The notes under the pieces: model-generated
The model's input: the letters and a program-made list of their open reading frames with translations, nothing else
Told to the model about the DNA's origin: nothing
Database searches by the model: none
Position numbers and translations under genes: made by a program
Origin: Sabulibacter ruber
GTDB lineage: Bacteria; Bacteroidota; Bacteroidia; Cytophagales; Hymenobacteraceae
DNA: 64,000 nt
Reading direction: 5' to 3'
Assembly (NCBI RefSeq): GCF_017355955.1
Contig: NZ_JAFFID010000001.1
Location: 2,294,001 to 2,358,000, forward strand
Shown: positions 16,214-24,029 of the stretch, piece by piece
Position numbering within the stretch: position 1 is the stretch's first letter
Layout of the letters: every line of letters starts with the position of its first letter

Positions 16214-16481
16214 TTCAAAATTACGTATAAACCCTATTTTCTATATATACTATTAGGAATCTACTAAAAACCCTTAATCATCTTCATCTAAAACAAGGTT
16301 CTATTATAAAGTTGTTAATCATATTATACATTATATCAAATTAACACAAAACCTTTTTACAGATAGTAATTTTTAACTTTATAAAAAAATTTATTTTAAA
16401 ATTTCACACAATACAACTTGCATTCATTATCTAATATTCTTAAAATAGAAGTATCGTTAAATCAAACCCCCAATCAAATTC
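16214..16481. other. AT-rich intergenic region upstream of the first M57 gene
   Basis: 268 nt of strongly AT-rich DNA with several T-runs and A-runs. It must contain the promoter of the M57 lipoprotein gene and perhaps that of the small divergent ORF. No clear -7 box or ORF was recognised. Confidence 0.55.
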
Positions 16482-17285
16482 ATGAAAAACTTTTACAAAA
16501 TTAAGCTCCTCTTATTAGCACTCTTAGTAGGCAGTAGTGCTTGTTCCGTTAATGAAGAAGAAGTAGTAGAAAAGGCCGCTATTTCCAAGGAGAAATTGCA
16601 GCAGATTTACAACATGGGCTTTGGCACAAATAATGTCCAGGTAGTAGAAGGCGGTTACTTGGTAGAAGGAGATATTTTCCTTACCGATGAGCAATTAAAT
16701 GCTCAACATGACCAGAAATTCCTACGGGTTGGCGAGACAGAACAGTACCGCACCAATAACCTTGTAAATGTGGGTTCTGGCCGTACTATTAGAGTAGCAG
16801 TTTCTACCAGTCTGCCTACTTCTTATGTAACGGCACTTGATGAAGCTATCCGCCGCTACAATGCCGAAGGTCTCTTAATTAAGTTTCAGCGGGTTTCTTC
16901 CAGCTATAATATCTTATTGACCAAATCTCCTACCAACGCCACTTACCTGGCATCGGCAGGTTTCCCGTCTGGCGGGAATCCGTACAACCAGGTACTGGTA
17001 AACTCCACGTACTTAGGCTCTAACCCAGGGACCAACTACTTAGCCACTATTTTAGCGCATGAGATTGGCCACTGCATCGGGTTCCGCCATACCGATTACA
17101 TGGATCGGAGCTATAGCTGCGGCGGCGCTTACACCAATGAGGGAGCAAGCACCGTAGGTGCGGTTCACATCCCCGGCACGCCCACCACGGCCGATGCCAC
17201 CTCCTGGATGCTGGCCTGCGTAGCAACCGGCCAAAACCGTCCGTTTAATTCAAACGACAAAATCGCTCTTAAATACCTTTATTAA
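16482..17285 (+). CDS. M57 (HEIGH) metallopeptidase lipoprotein, copy 1
   Basis: A 267-residue predicted lipoprotein: a signal with lipobox-like GSSAC (Cys 21) is followed by an acidic stretch and a pro-region of about 80 residues. The metzincin-type zinc site HEIGHCIGFRH lies at about residues 193-203, followed by TDYMDRS with the Met-turn-like Met. A Cys pair (SCGG and MLAC) may form a disulfide. These features fit the peptidase M57 (dual-action HEIGH) family; substrates are unknown. A close paralogue follows about 400 nt downstream, but each gene has its own terminator, so they are separate units. Confidence 0.88.
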   Translation: MKNFYKIKLLLLALLVGSSACSVNEEEVVEKAAISKEKLQQIYNMGFGTNNVQVVEGGYLVEGDIFLTDEQLNAQHDQKFLRVGETEQYRTNNLVNVGSGRTIRVAVSTSLPTSYVTALDEAIRRYNAEGLLIKFQRVSSSYNILLTKSPTNATYLASAGFPSGGNPYNQVLVNSTYLGSNPGTNYLATILAHEIGHCIGFRHTDYMDRSYSCGGAYTNEGASTVGAVHIPGTPTTADATSWMLACVATGQNRPFNSNDKIALKYLY

Positions 17286-17290
17286 TCTCA

Positions 17291-17334
17291 TATACTTCTT
17301 CAGGCGAGGCAAATTACTCGCCTGAAGAAGTATA
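17291..17334 (+). terminator. Terminator hairpin after M57 copy 1
   Basis: A long perfect stem TATACTTCTTCAGGCGAG / CTCGCCTGAAGAAGTATA with an 8-nt loop, six nt after the stop codon. Confidence 0.88.
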
Positions 17335-17687
17335 TATTAGAAGAAATACATCAAGCTTAATCCAGAACAATAATCAATACTATTGACTCTGATTACCCTC
17401 TTTTATTGACAAGATAAAACAATCCAATCCCTGCCATTCACCAAGGAACATCTTGATTAAAAATAGATTTTCCTTTTTCAAATCCCTATTCCGCCACATC
17501 ACTCAAATTTGTTGATTTGAGTCTCAAGAGTACACCCTAAAACAACCACCTCCTCCATTTTATTACCACCACAATGGTTAGTAAAATTGGCGGTATAAAA
17601 CCCAGCCAACCCTTCTAAACCCACTATTAATACAAGCTTTAATCAAAGAATCTTAAACTAATTTTATAACCTTAAAACAACCTCTTC
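17335..17687. other. Intergenic region between the M57 paralogues
   Basis: 353 nt of AT-rich DNA without an ORF. The one structure I see is the dyad ACTCAAAT-N6-ATTTGAGT at 17501-17522, about 165 nt before the second M57 gene, which could be an operator. Confidence 0.5.
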
Positions 17688-18488
17688 ATGAAAGTAAAAC
17701 ACACGCTCAAATTGGCTGCTTTTGCACTGGTTCTTGGAACCGCTTCTTGCTCCACTGATGAAGAAGCAATTGTAGAAAAAGCATCTATCTCAAAAGAAAC
17801 TCTTGCCAAAATCTATGACATGGGTTTTGGAACTACTGATGTACAAGCCATGGAAGGCGGCTACCTGGTAGAAGGAGATATCTTTTTAACCGATGAGGAA
17901 TTAAACGCTCCCCATGATCCAAAGTTTTTACGGGTAGGCGAAACTGAGCAATACCGTACCACAAACCTAGTAACTGTCACTGGCACCAGCCGCACCATCA
18001 CTATCAGCATGTCTTCCCAACTCCCTTCCACCTACCTGGCGGGCCTAGATGAGGCTATCCGGAGATACAACGCAGAAAACATCACTCTCAAATTCCAGCG
18101 GGTGTCCTCAGGCGGAGATATTGTCATTGCCCGGGGCAATGGTTCTTATCTGGCCTCAGCTGGTTTCCCGTCTGGCGGTAACCCGTACGGTTCGGTGAAG
18201 GTGAACTCTAACGCCATCGGCAAGAGCCCTAACACGAACTACCTGGCTACCATCTTAGCGCATGAGATTGGCCACTGCATCGGGTTCCGCCATACCGATT
18301 ACATGGACCGAAGCTTTAGCTGCGGCGGGGCTTACACCAACGAAGGAGCTAGTTCAGTGGGAGCAATCCACATCCCTGGCACGCCCACCACGGCTGATGC
18401 TACCTCCTGGATGCTGGCTTGTATTGGCAGCGGCCAAAACCGTCCGTTTAATGCAAATGATAAAAGCGCATTAGGTTACCTTTACTAA
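17688..18488 (+). CDS. M57 (HEIGH) metallopeptidase lipoprotein, copy 2
   Basis: A 266-residue paralogue of the upstream gene with the same layout: signal with lipobox-like TASC, an acidic linker, a pro-region containing the shared YLVEGDIFLTDE stretch, and the zinc site HEIGHCIGFRH near residues 192-202. The proteins diverge in mid-region but are almost identical around and after the active site, where 53 consecutive bases are the same in both genes. This points to gene conversion or purifying constraint. It is predicted to sit in the cell envelope; it is not adjacent to any obvious substrate gene. Confidence 0.88.
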   Translation: MKVKHTLKLAAFALVLGTASCSTDEEAIVEKASISKETLAKIYDMGFGTTDVQAMEGGYLVEGDIFLTDEELNAPHDPKFLRVGETEQYRTTNLVTVTGTSRTITISMSSQLPSTYLAGLDEAIRRYNAENITLKFQRVSSGGDIVIARGNGSYLASAGFPSGGNPYGSVKVNSNAIGKSPNTNYLATILAHEIGHCIGFRHTDYMDRSFSCGGAYTNEGASSVGAIHIPGTPTTADATSWMLACIGSGQNRPFNANDKSALGYLY

Positions 18489-18504
18489 CCAGTAGACCTA
18501 TACA

Positions 18505-18539
18505 CAGAAAAGCCCCCGGGAAATCCGGGGGCTTTTCTG
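18505..18539 (+). terminator. Intrinsic terminator after M57 copy 2
   Basis: CAGAAAAGCCCCCGG / CCGGGGGCTTTTCTG stem, 4-5-nt loop, 16 nt after the stop. Confidence 0.92.
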
Positions 18540-18605
18540 CTTTACGGGTGCGTCATCTCTGGGAACGTTCGGTTTTAAAAGAGCATAGAGTTCTCGTTTG
18601 GGACT

Positions 18606-18641
18606 GATTTAGGCCTGTTTTCCGGAAAAGAAGCCAAAATC
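18606..18641. repeat. 36-nt dispersed palindrome, copy 8 (near consensus)
   Basis: GATTTAGGCCTGTTTTCC left half and a GGAAAAG...AAAATC right half; about 15 of 18 positions pair. The outer GA/TC pair differs from the usual GT/AC in both arms, a compensatory change. It lies 24 nt from the 3' end of the T9SS subtilase gene. Confidence 0.9.
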
Positions 18642-18665
18642 AAGTGGCTTAATACCCCTTACTCT

Positions 18666-21308
18666 CTAAAGCAGGATGAATCTGGATTGGATGAGGGTTC
18701 CGGTAGAAGAAAAAACCTTCAGAAAATATACGCCCGGTGCAAGGCCTTTCGTGTCAATCACCTTCACCGCTCCATCTTCAGAGACTTCCCTCACCAAGCG
18801 CCCTACCTGGTCATAGATCAGAATGCGGTTGGTATCTTCATCCTGGGTAATGATATTCACTCCCTCTCCCACGGCGCTGGGGTTGGGGTACACTTGAATG
18901 GAACGCTCCGTGGTGAACACAATTCTTTCTGGCTGGCTGTAAAACACCTCCCCTTTTTGGGTAACCACCTTGATCCGGTATTCATTGAAGCCAATCTGCG
19001 GCAAGGCATCTTCTAACAAGTACTCGGTTTGTTGGCCTACTTTAATGGGCTGTACAGTCTGAAACACACCGTTTACCCTTCTCTCCAGAAACATGGCTTG
19101 TAATCCAAGACTTGTACTGATTTCCAAGGTGAGCTGTACCGTATCGGTTACGTACTGCCTGGCAAGAAAATTTTTGATGTAGCACCCCACTCCTTGCTGG
19201 GTGTAGTTAAGCGTGAGACTCCTCTGCCCTTCTTTGCCTTGCACAATGGGAGCTACCGCGTAAAACACGCCTGGGTTTTGGCTTTTCTTTAAGACTACTA
19301 CGGTGTCTTCTGTTTGCACCAAAGGCTCCAGATACTGTGCTCCTAACCCATAAACCTGATAGGCAGATGCTCCCGGCGCTTTTGGCCAGTACAGCATGAC
19401 TTCTTCGCCACACTGGTAGCCAACCTGCAGAATTGGGGAGGGGCTTACCACTACAGGTCCGGTTTCATACGAAGCACTGCCCAGCACCATGCGCAAACTG
19501 GCTAATGCGGCGGTATCTGGCAGGGTGACATCTACAGCCTCAGTACTTAGCGGTACGTTTTGCCGGATAGTTTGCCATGTCCCGCCTGGTTCCCATCTAA
19601 GTTCCAATATGCCTGTGGCTCCGTTTTTGACCGGTGCTAGCCAACGCAGTCGGTTTTTCTGCCCACCTTCCAGGTGACTTCCGGCAGTGGGGTAAGCCCA
19701 TGAAAATGCCTTCTCAAATTCATACACTACACTAAACGGGAGTTCTCCTGCGCCGTGGAATCCTCTGACTTGTATTTCAAACTCTCCAGTGGCAGGTGCT
19801 GCCAGGGTTATCTGTTCCACATTGTTGACATGATCGGGCTGGCGGCGGGCGGGCGCTTCTAAAGAATCTTTGTGGGCGTAAGTGCTCAAGCCCCAGGGCA
19901 GCCATTGTTGCCCCGATGCTACTTCTTTCAATACCAAGTCAAGATCATTGATGAGCGCTTTGGGCGCGTTAGGCAGCCCTTCTGCATCTTGCCACACCAG
20001 AGTCACTTTCACTTTTGCCGTTCCTGGTGGTACAGTAATCCTTTTGGCATCAATACTGCCCTGCCTTACAGTTCCGCTATAAAATCTGTTTTGCAGGATG
20101 GATTGCACCGCTCCCAAGGCATCAGCATTCCCGAAACCAGCTGCATAATCCACCTCAGGGGCACCCTTGTCATCGGCTGAGTTAATGAGGGCCGCTCTTA
20201 CCAGGGCCGAGGACGGCAAGGCACCGTCCTTTTGCTTTTTGTACGCGTCTTGCACCAACAAGGCAATGCCTGACACCACCGAGGCCGCCTCAGAGGTTCC
20301 GGCCTCCCCAAATGCCACCAGCTCTGGTTTAATGCGCCCGTCATAGGCAGGACCTCTGGAACTGAGCAGGCTGACCTGACCAGATGTATCAACAGCTCCT
20401 ACGCTCAGGGAGCTTTTGGAGATTTTAAACTGACCGGTTAGGTTGGCAAAGCCCTTCAGGTTTGCGTAAGGCCCATCTGCGGGAGCCGCAGTACCGGCAT
20501 TGCCTGAAGAGAAAACATGCAGCAACTCTGGCGCCTGTAGGCTCTGCTGGTCATAGGCCTGGCTTTCCAAACCGTAATAGTTTTCCACCCCCACGCCGTA
20601 AGAATGGTTCTGCACGGTAACGCCCTGGCTTTTCAGCTGATTCAGATCATCGGGGAGCAGGTTAGAGAAATCTGCGGCGGTTAAACGGCTTTTCCAGGCC
20701 ACCCCTTTGCCACCCGGCGAAGAGTTTCCACCGCCGGCTACGAGCGTGGCCATACTGGTGGCGTGGGGCGTGGAGGCTTGCTTAAAGGCTTCTGAGAACA
20801 GTATACGGCCTTTAAAGTCGATGTCTGCGGTATCAAAGGGTTGTTCTTTCACGGAGGCAACCAAGCCTTGCCCATGCACCTCTGGGTACGCCAGGTGCAG
20901 CGCCTCTACTCTGTTTACCCTCAGATCAGAATTCTGCAGGTAAGCCTCCTCCTGAGGTTTCCGCTCGGCTACATCAACAAACGTTACCCAAGGGCACTCG
21001 GCAAGCAGGGAGAGTTGTGATGAAGAAAGTTTTTGAAAAAGAAAGGTGTTGGGCAGCTTTGTGGAGATCGATGCAGGTTGGGGTAAGTTAGCCTTCAGCC
21101 ATTCCTGAAATTTAGGGACATTCTTTACCTGCACCCGAACAGAGGTTTGGGCGTTCTTTTGAGGCAGGACTTTACTTAGTCCCGGAGCAAGTTTGTGGGC
21201 CGGCTTTGTAGAAGAGATATCCTGCGCCAGCCCAGGCCCGGCTACCAATAAGAGCCATACCCCACAAAGCAGTCTTCCTAATACTTTACCTGTAAACGTC
21301 TGCCCCAT
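18666..21308 (-). CDS. T9SS-exported S8 family serine peptidase
   Basis: An 880-residue secreted subtilase. It has a signal peptide (LLLVAGPGLAQ), a pro-region to about residue 125, and a catalytic domain at about 145-400 with Asp in DTADIDFKG (about 157), His in STPHATSMATLVAGG (about 181), and Ser in AGTSEAASVVSG (about 337). The His and Ser motifs depart from the common HGTHVAG and GTSMAAP forms but keep the catalytic residues. A jelly-roll-like domain follows, then a fibronectin-like region. The last 70 residues, from VYPNPSAVGEG to SRFILL, form a type A T9SS sorting domain, so the protein is exported or surface-bound. Confidence 0.92.
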   Translation of the reverse strand: MGQTFTGKVLGRLLCGVWLLLVAGPGLAQDISSTKPAHKLAPGLSKVLPQKNAQTSVRVQVKNVPKFQEWLKANLPQPASISTKLPNTFLFQKLSSSQLSLLAECPWVTFVDVAERKPQEEAYLQNSDLRVNRVEALHLAYPEVHGQGLVASVKEQPFDTADIDFKGRILFSEAFKQASTPHATSMATLVAGGGNSSPGGKGVAWKSRLTAADFSNLLPDDLNQLKSQGVTVQNHSYGVGVENYYGLESQAYDQQSLQAPELLHVFSSGNAGTAAPADGPYANLKGFANLTGQFKISKSSLSVGAVDTSGQVSLLSSRGPAYDGRIKPELVAFGEAGTSEAASVVSGIALLVQDAYKKQKDGALPSSALVRAALINSADDKGAPEVDYAAGFGNADALGAVQSILQNRFYSGTVRQGSIDAKRITVPPGTAKVKVTLVWQDAEGLPNAPKALINDLDLVLKEVASGQQWLPWGLSTYAHKDSLEAPARRQPDHVNNVEQITLAAPATGEFEIQVRGFHGAGELPFSVVYEFEKAFSWAYPTAGSHLEGGQKNRLRWLAPVKNGATGILELRWEPGGTWQTIRQNVPLSTEAVDVTLPDTAALASLRMVLGSASYETGPVVVSPSPILQVGYQCGEEVMLYWPKAPGASAYQVYGLGAQYLEPLVQTEDTVVVLKKSQNPGVFYAVAPIVQGKEGQRSLTLNYTQQGVGCYIKNFLARQYVTDTVQLTLEISTSLGLQAMFLERRVNGVFQTVQPIKVGQQTEYLLEDALPQIGFNEYRIKVVTQKGEVFYSQPERIVFTTERSIQVYPNPSAVGEGVNIITQDEDTNRILIYDQVGRLVREVSEDGAVKVIDTKGLAPGVYFLKVFSSTGTLIQSRFILL

Positions 21309-21459
21309 CCGTTCGCTTTCTAACCTACACAGAAAGAAAATTTACCAAATTTTCCTGAGTTCACCAACTATCTTCTTCCCATTTTCCTGAGCAGGCACAC
21401 CTGATAGCTTTTAAATATCTGGCTTGGTACCCAGGCACTCCGTCAGGAAGCAGGGCTAA

Positions 21460-22692
21460 TCAATAGGTATTACTGCCATTATAGTCTTTCAGGAAATCGC
21501 CCAGCTTGTTTAAGGTGATTTCCAGTTCCTCCACCATAGGCAGGTAAACCACCCTGAAATGATCTGGCTGGCCCCAGTTGAAGCCGGTGCCCTGCACCAG
21601 CAACACATGCTGGTCAATCAGGAAATCCAGCACCAGTTTCTCGTCTGACTGGATGTTAAACTTCTTGGTGTCAATTTTAGGGAACATGTAAAAAGCGCCG
21701 GTAGGCTTTACGCAGGTAATACCGGGGATAGAAGTGAGTTTCTCGTAGCACACTTCTCGCTGCTTGTGCAGACGCCCGGTGGGCAACACCAGATCTGTGA
21801 TGTTCTGGTAGCCGCCTAACGCCGTTTGGATGGCGTATTGCGAGGGCACGTTGCTGCACAGGCGCATACTGGCCAGTGCGTTCAGTCCTTCTAAATAGGA
21901 GGCGGCAATGGCTTTATTACCCGAGGCCACCAACCACCCGGCCCGGAAACCAGCCGCCAGGTAGTTTTTGGACAATCCGCTGAAGGTGAGGCAGAGCACG
22001 TCCTCGGTGAAAGAGGCGGTGGAATGATGCTCTACTCCATCGTACAGAATTTTATCATAGATCTCGTCTGAGAACACAATCAGGTTATGCCTCTCGGCCA
22101 GTTGCACTACTTTTTGCAGGATCTCCGCAGGGTAAACGGCGCCCGTGGGGTTGTTGGGGTTGATGATGACCAGGCCTTTGGTGCGCGAGGTGATCTTGCT
22201 TTCCATATCGGCCAGGTCCGGAAACCAGTCTGAGGCTTCGTCGCAGAGGTAATGCACGGCTTTGCCCCCGGAGAGGTTCACGGCAGCGGTCCAGAGCGGG
22301 TAATCTGGCGCGGGAATCAGGATTTCGTCATCGTTGTTGAGCAGGGCCTGCATGCTCATCATGATGAGTTCGCTTACGCCGTTGCCAATGATGATGTCGT
22401 CTTCATGCACGTTGGGCAGCCCTTTGCTCTGGCTGTAGTGCATAATGGCCTTGCGGGCGGCAAACAGGCCTTTGGAATCTGTGTAGCCCTGGCCGTTGCG
22501 CAGATTCACCATGACGTCATGCACAATCTCATCAGGTGCCTCAAACCCGAAGGGGGCCGGATTGCCAATGTTCAGGCGGGTAATGCGGTAACCTTCCCTC
22601 TCCAGGTCTACTGCTTTCTCAAAAATGGGCCCTCTTATCTCGTAGAAAACATTGTCTAAACGGGTACTCTTCTGTATCATAAGCGTATGCAT
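21460..22692 (-). CDS. alaA: AlaA-type alanine (glutamate-pyruvate) aminotransferase
   Basis: A 410-residue fold-type I PLP enzyme. Long stretches match what I know of E. coli AlaA: LNIGNPAPFGFEAPDEI, IGNGVSELI, LIPAPDYPLWTAAV, INPNNPTGAVYP, SDEIYDKILYD and RLCSNVPSQYAIQTALGGYQ. The PLP lysine is in SGLSKNYLAAGFR (about residue 238). The expected reaction is transfer of an amino group between alanine and 2-oxoglutarate. The gene stands alone; its promoter region contains a palindrome 41 nt upstream of the start. Confidence 0.95.
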   Translation of the reverse strand: MHTLMIQKSTRLDNVFYEIRGPIFEKAVDLEREGYRITRLNIGNPAPFGFEAPDEIVHDVMVNLRNGQGYTDSKGLFAARKAIMHYSQSKGLPNVHEDDIIIGNGVSELIMMSMQALLNNDDEILIPAPDYPLWTAAVNLSGGKAVHYLCDEASDWFPDLADMESKITSRTKGLVIINPNNPTGAVYPAEILQKVVQLAERHNLIVFSDEIYDKILYDGVEHHSTASFTEDVLCLTFSGLSKNYLAAGFRAGWLVASGNKAIAASYLEGLNALASMRLCSNVPSQYAIQTALGGYQNITDLVLPTGRLHKQREVCYEKLTSIPGITCVKPTGAFYMFPKIDTKKFNIQSDEKLVLDFLIDQHVLLVQGTGFNWGQPDHFRVVYLPMVEELEITLNKLGDFLKDYNGSNTY

Positions 22693-22733
22693 GAAACATT
22701 AAAGATAAGGATATCCGGCAGCCCAGAAAATTT

Positions 22734-22769
22734 GTTTTAGGTCTGTTCTGCGGAAAACAGCCGGAAAAT
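22734..22769. repeat. 36-nt dispersed palindrome, copy 9
   Basis: GTTTTAGGTCTGTTCTGC left and GGAAAACAGCCGGAAAAT right; 41 nt upstream of the alaA start. Confidence 0.88.
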
Positions 22770-22795
22770 GGCCCTCCCTCCTGGCCCTTGAAATG

Positions 22796-22824
22796 AAAAA
22801 GCCACCCCTAAAGGAGTGGCTTTC
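22796..22824 (-). terminator. Terminator of the SirB1-like gene
   Basis: GCCACCCC-TAAA-GGAGTGGC stem with flanking A- and T-tracts, about 50 nt downstream of the stop codon at 22875 on the minus strand. Confidence 0.75.
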
Positions 22825-22837
22825 TAGGCTTAAAGCT

Positions 22838-22873
22838 GTTTTGGGCTCAGTTTCCGGAAAACGGGAGCGAAAC
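22838..22873. repeat. 36-nt dispersed palindrome, copy 10
   Basis: GTTTTGGGCTCAGTTTCC left and GGAAAACGGGAGCGAAAC right. It ends one nucleotide from the stop codon of the SirB1-like gene. Confidence 0.88.
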
Positions 22874-22874
22874 G

Positions 22875-23807
22875 CTACAGGTCTTCTTCATCGTCCTCGT
22901 CAAAGCCTTCTTCGTAGTCCTCATCGTCTTCTGCATCGCCTTCTCCGGCCTCGGAGGCCTGGTTGGCGGGTTCATCGGCCAGGACATCAATCAGCTTCTC
23001 AATCTCGGTGGCTTTCTCGGGGTCGTTCAGCTTCTCGTAAGACAAGGACAGGTTCCGGAGGGCCCGGCGCACGATGTCAATGGGCTCGCAAGGCTCATAG
23101 AAGATATCTACCGGATTCAGGTTCAGCTGCAGCAGGTAGTTGTCAATGTCATTTTTGGTGAGGATGAGACCACGGTTGTACACGTTGATGTAGAACTGCG
23201 GAAGAAACTCGCTCTTGAAGGTGAGCACAAACAAGTTTGGCAGGTTTACGCCATACACCGGCAAGCCCAGCTTCTGCGCCAGGGTCAGGTAAATCACGCA
23301 CAAAGTAAGCGGATTGCCGCGCTTGGTTTCCAGCACCTGGTTGATCATGGAGTTGGCCGGCGCATGGAAGTTCTTGGTGTTGGCCGCAAAGTGGTGCAGC
23401 TTAAAGAGCACGTGGTTCAGGGCTTTTACCTGGTCATACGGGTGCATCTCTGGGCGCACGTTTACCCAGGCCTCGTAATAGATCTCGGCCAGGGTTTGCT
23501 TTATCTGCTGCAAGGTTACATCGGGGTACTGGTACGTGCTCACCAGCCACATGCCTTTGAGCAGGTCAGTAGCGCCTTCTTCTTTCCAGGCTTTCAGGCG
23601 CTGCAGCAACGAACTAAACTGAAGGTCGTGGATCAGGTCTTCCAGCTTTTTCTGATGGTCGGGGTCCAGGCTTTCTTCCCAGGCTTCCTCCAGAAACGGC
23701 GTGATGGTATCACCTAGCTCCACAATTTTCTGGTGTACGTGCGCTACCACTTCCGGATCTTTGTCATCCAACAGCGAGATCAGCGCTTTTATTTCTTTAT
23801 TGGTCAA
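22875..23807 (-). CDS. SirB1 family (transglutaminase-fold) protein with acidic tail
   Basis: A 310-residue cytosolic protein. Residues about 110-260 show the SirB1/transglutaminase-like core, with the GNPLTLCVIYLTLAQKLGLP segment holding the family Cys region and a following NLPNLFVL strand. The N-terminal part is HEAT-like helices (LLDDKDPEVVAHVHQKI) and the C-terminal 30 residues are almost all Asp and Glu. The function of SirB1 proteins is not firmly known. The TTG at 23807 is chosen because the 19 codons upstream of it are encoded by an AATTCCTAATTC-type repeat rather than by conserved protein sequence. Confidence 0.85.
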   Translation of the reverse strand: MTNKEIKALISLLDDKDPEVVAHVHQKIVELGDTITPFLEEAWEESLDPDHQKKLEDLIHDLQFSSLLQRLKAWKEEGATDLLKGMWLVSTYQYPDVTLQQIKQTLAEIYYEAWVNVRPEMHPYDQVKALNHVLFKLHHFAANTKNFHAPANSMINQVLETKRGNPLTLCVIYLTLAQKLGLPVYGVNLPNLFVLTFKSEFLPQFYINVYNRGLILTKNDIDNYLLQLNLNPVDIFYEPCEPIDIVRRALRNLSLSYEKLNDPEKATEIEKLIDVLADEPANQASEAGEGDAEDDEDYEEGFDEDDEEDL

Positions 23808-23814
23808 GGGCTTT

Positions 23815-23850
23815 TTAATTAAGAATTCAAAATTAGGAATTAAGAATTGA
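23815..23850. repeat. AT-rich AATTCCTAATTC-type repeat, arm 1
   Basis: Units of AATTAAGAATT/CAAAATTAGG just upstream of the SirB1-like start; complementary to the block at 23993-24024. Confidence 0.6.
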
Positions 23851-23929
23851 ATCTGCTGCCCCAAGTGGGAAAACCCTGCAGTGGTTCAGCAGAACGCCTT
23901 CTATGAAGAACGTGAATCAAGGCCAAAGC

Positions 23930-23964
23930 GTTTCCGGGCTGATTTTTCATTTTGAGTTATAAAC
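23930..23964. repeat. 36-nt dispersed palindrome, copy 11 (degenerate)
   Basis: Good left half GTTTCCGGGCTGATTTTTC, degraded right half ending AAAC at 35 nt. Confidence 0.55.
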
Positions 23965-23992
23965 CGGATGACCCAAGAAACCGCTCTCCCAC

Positions 23993-24024
23993 AATTCTTA
24001 ATTCTTAATTCCTAATTCCTAATT
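23993..24024. repeat. AT-rich AATTCCTAATTC-type repeat, arm 2
   Basis: Tandem AATTCTTAATTCCTAATTCC units, inverted relative to 23815-23850 and ending at the 3' end of the carboxylase gene. It could form a hairpin with arm 1 or act as a terminator. Confidence 0.6.
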
Positions 24025-24029
24025 CTTAA

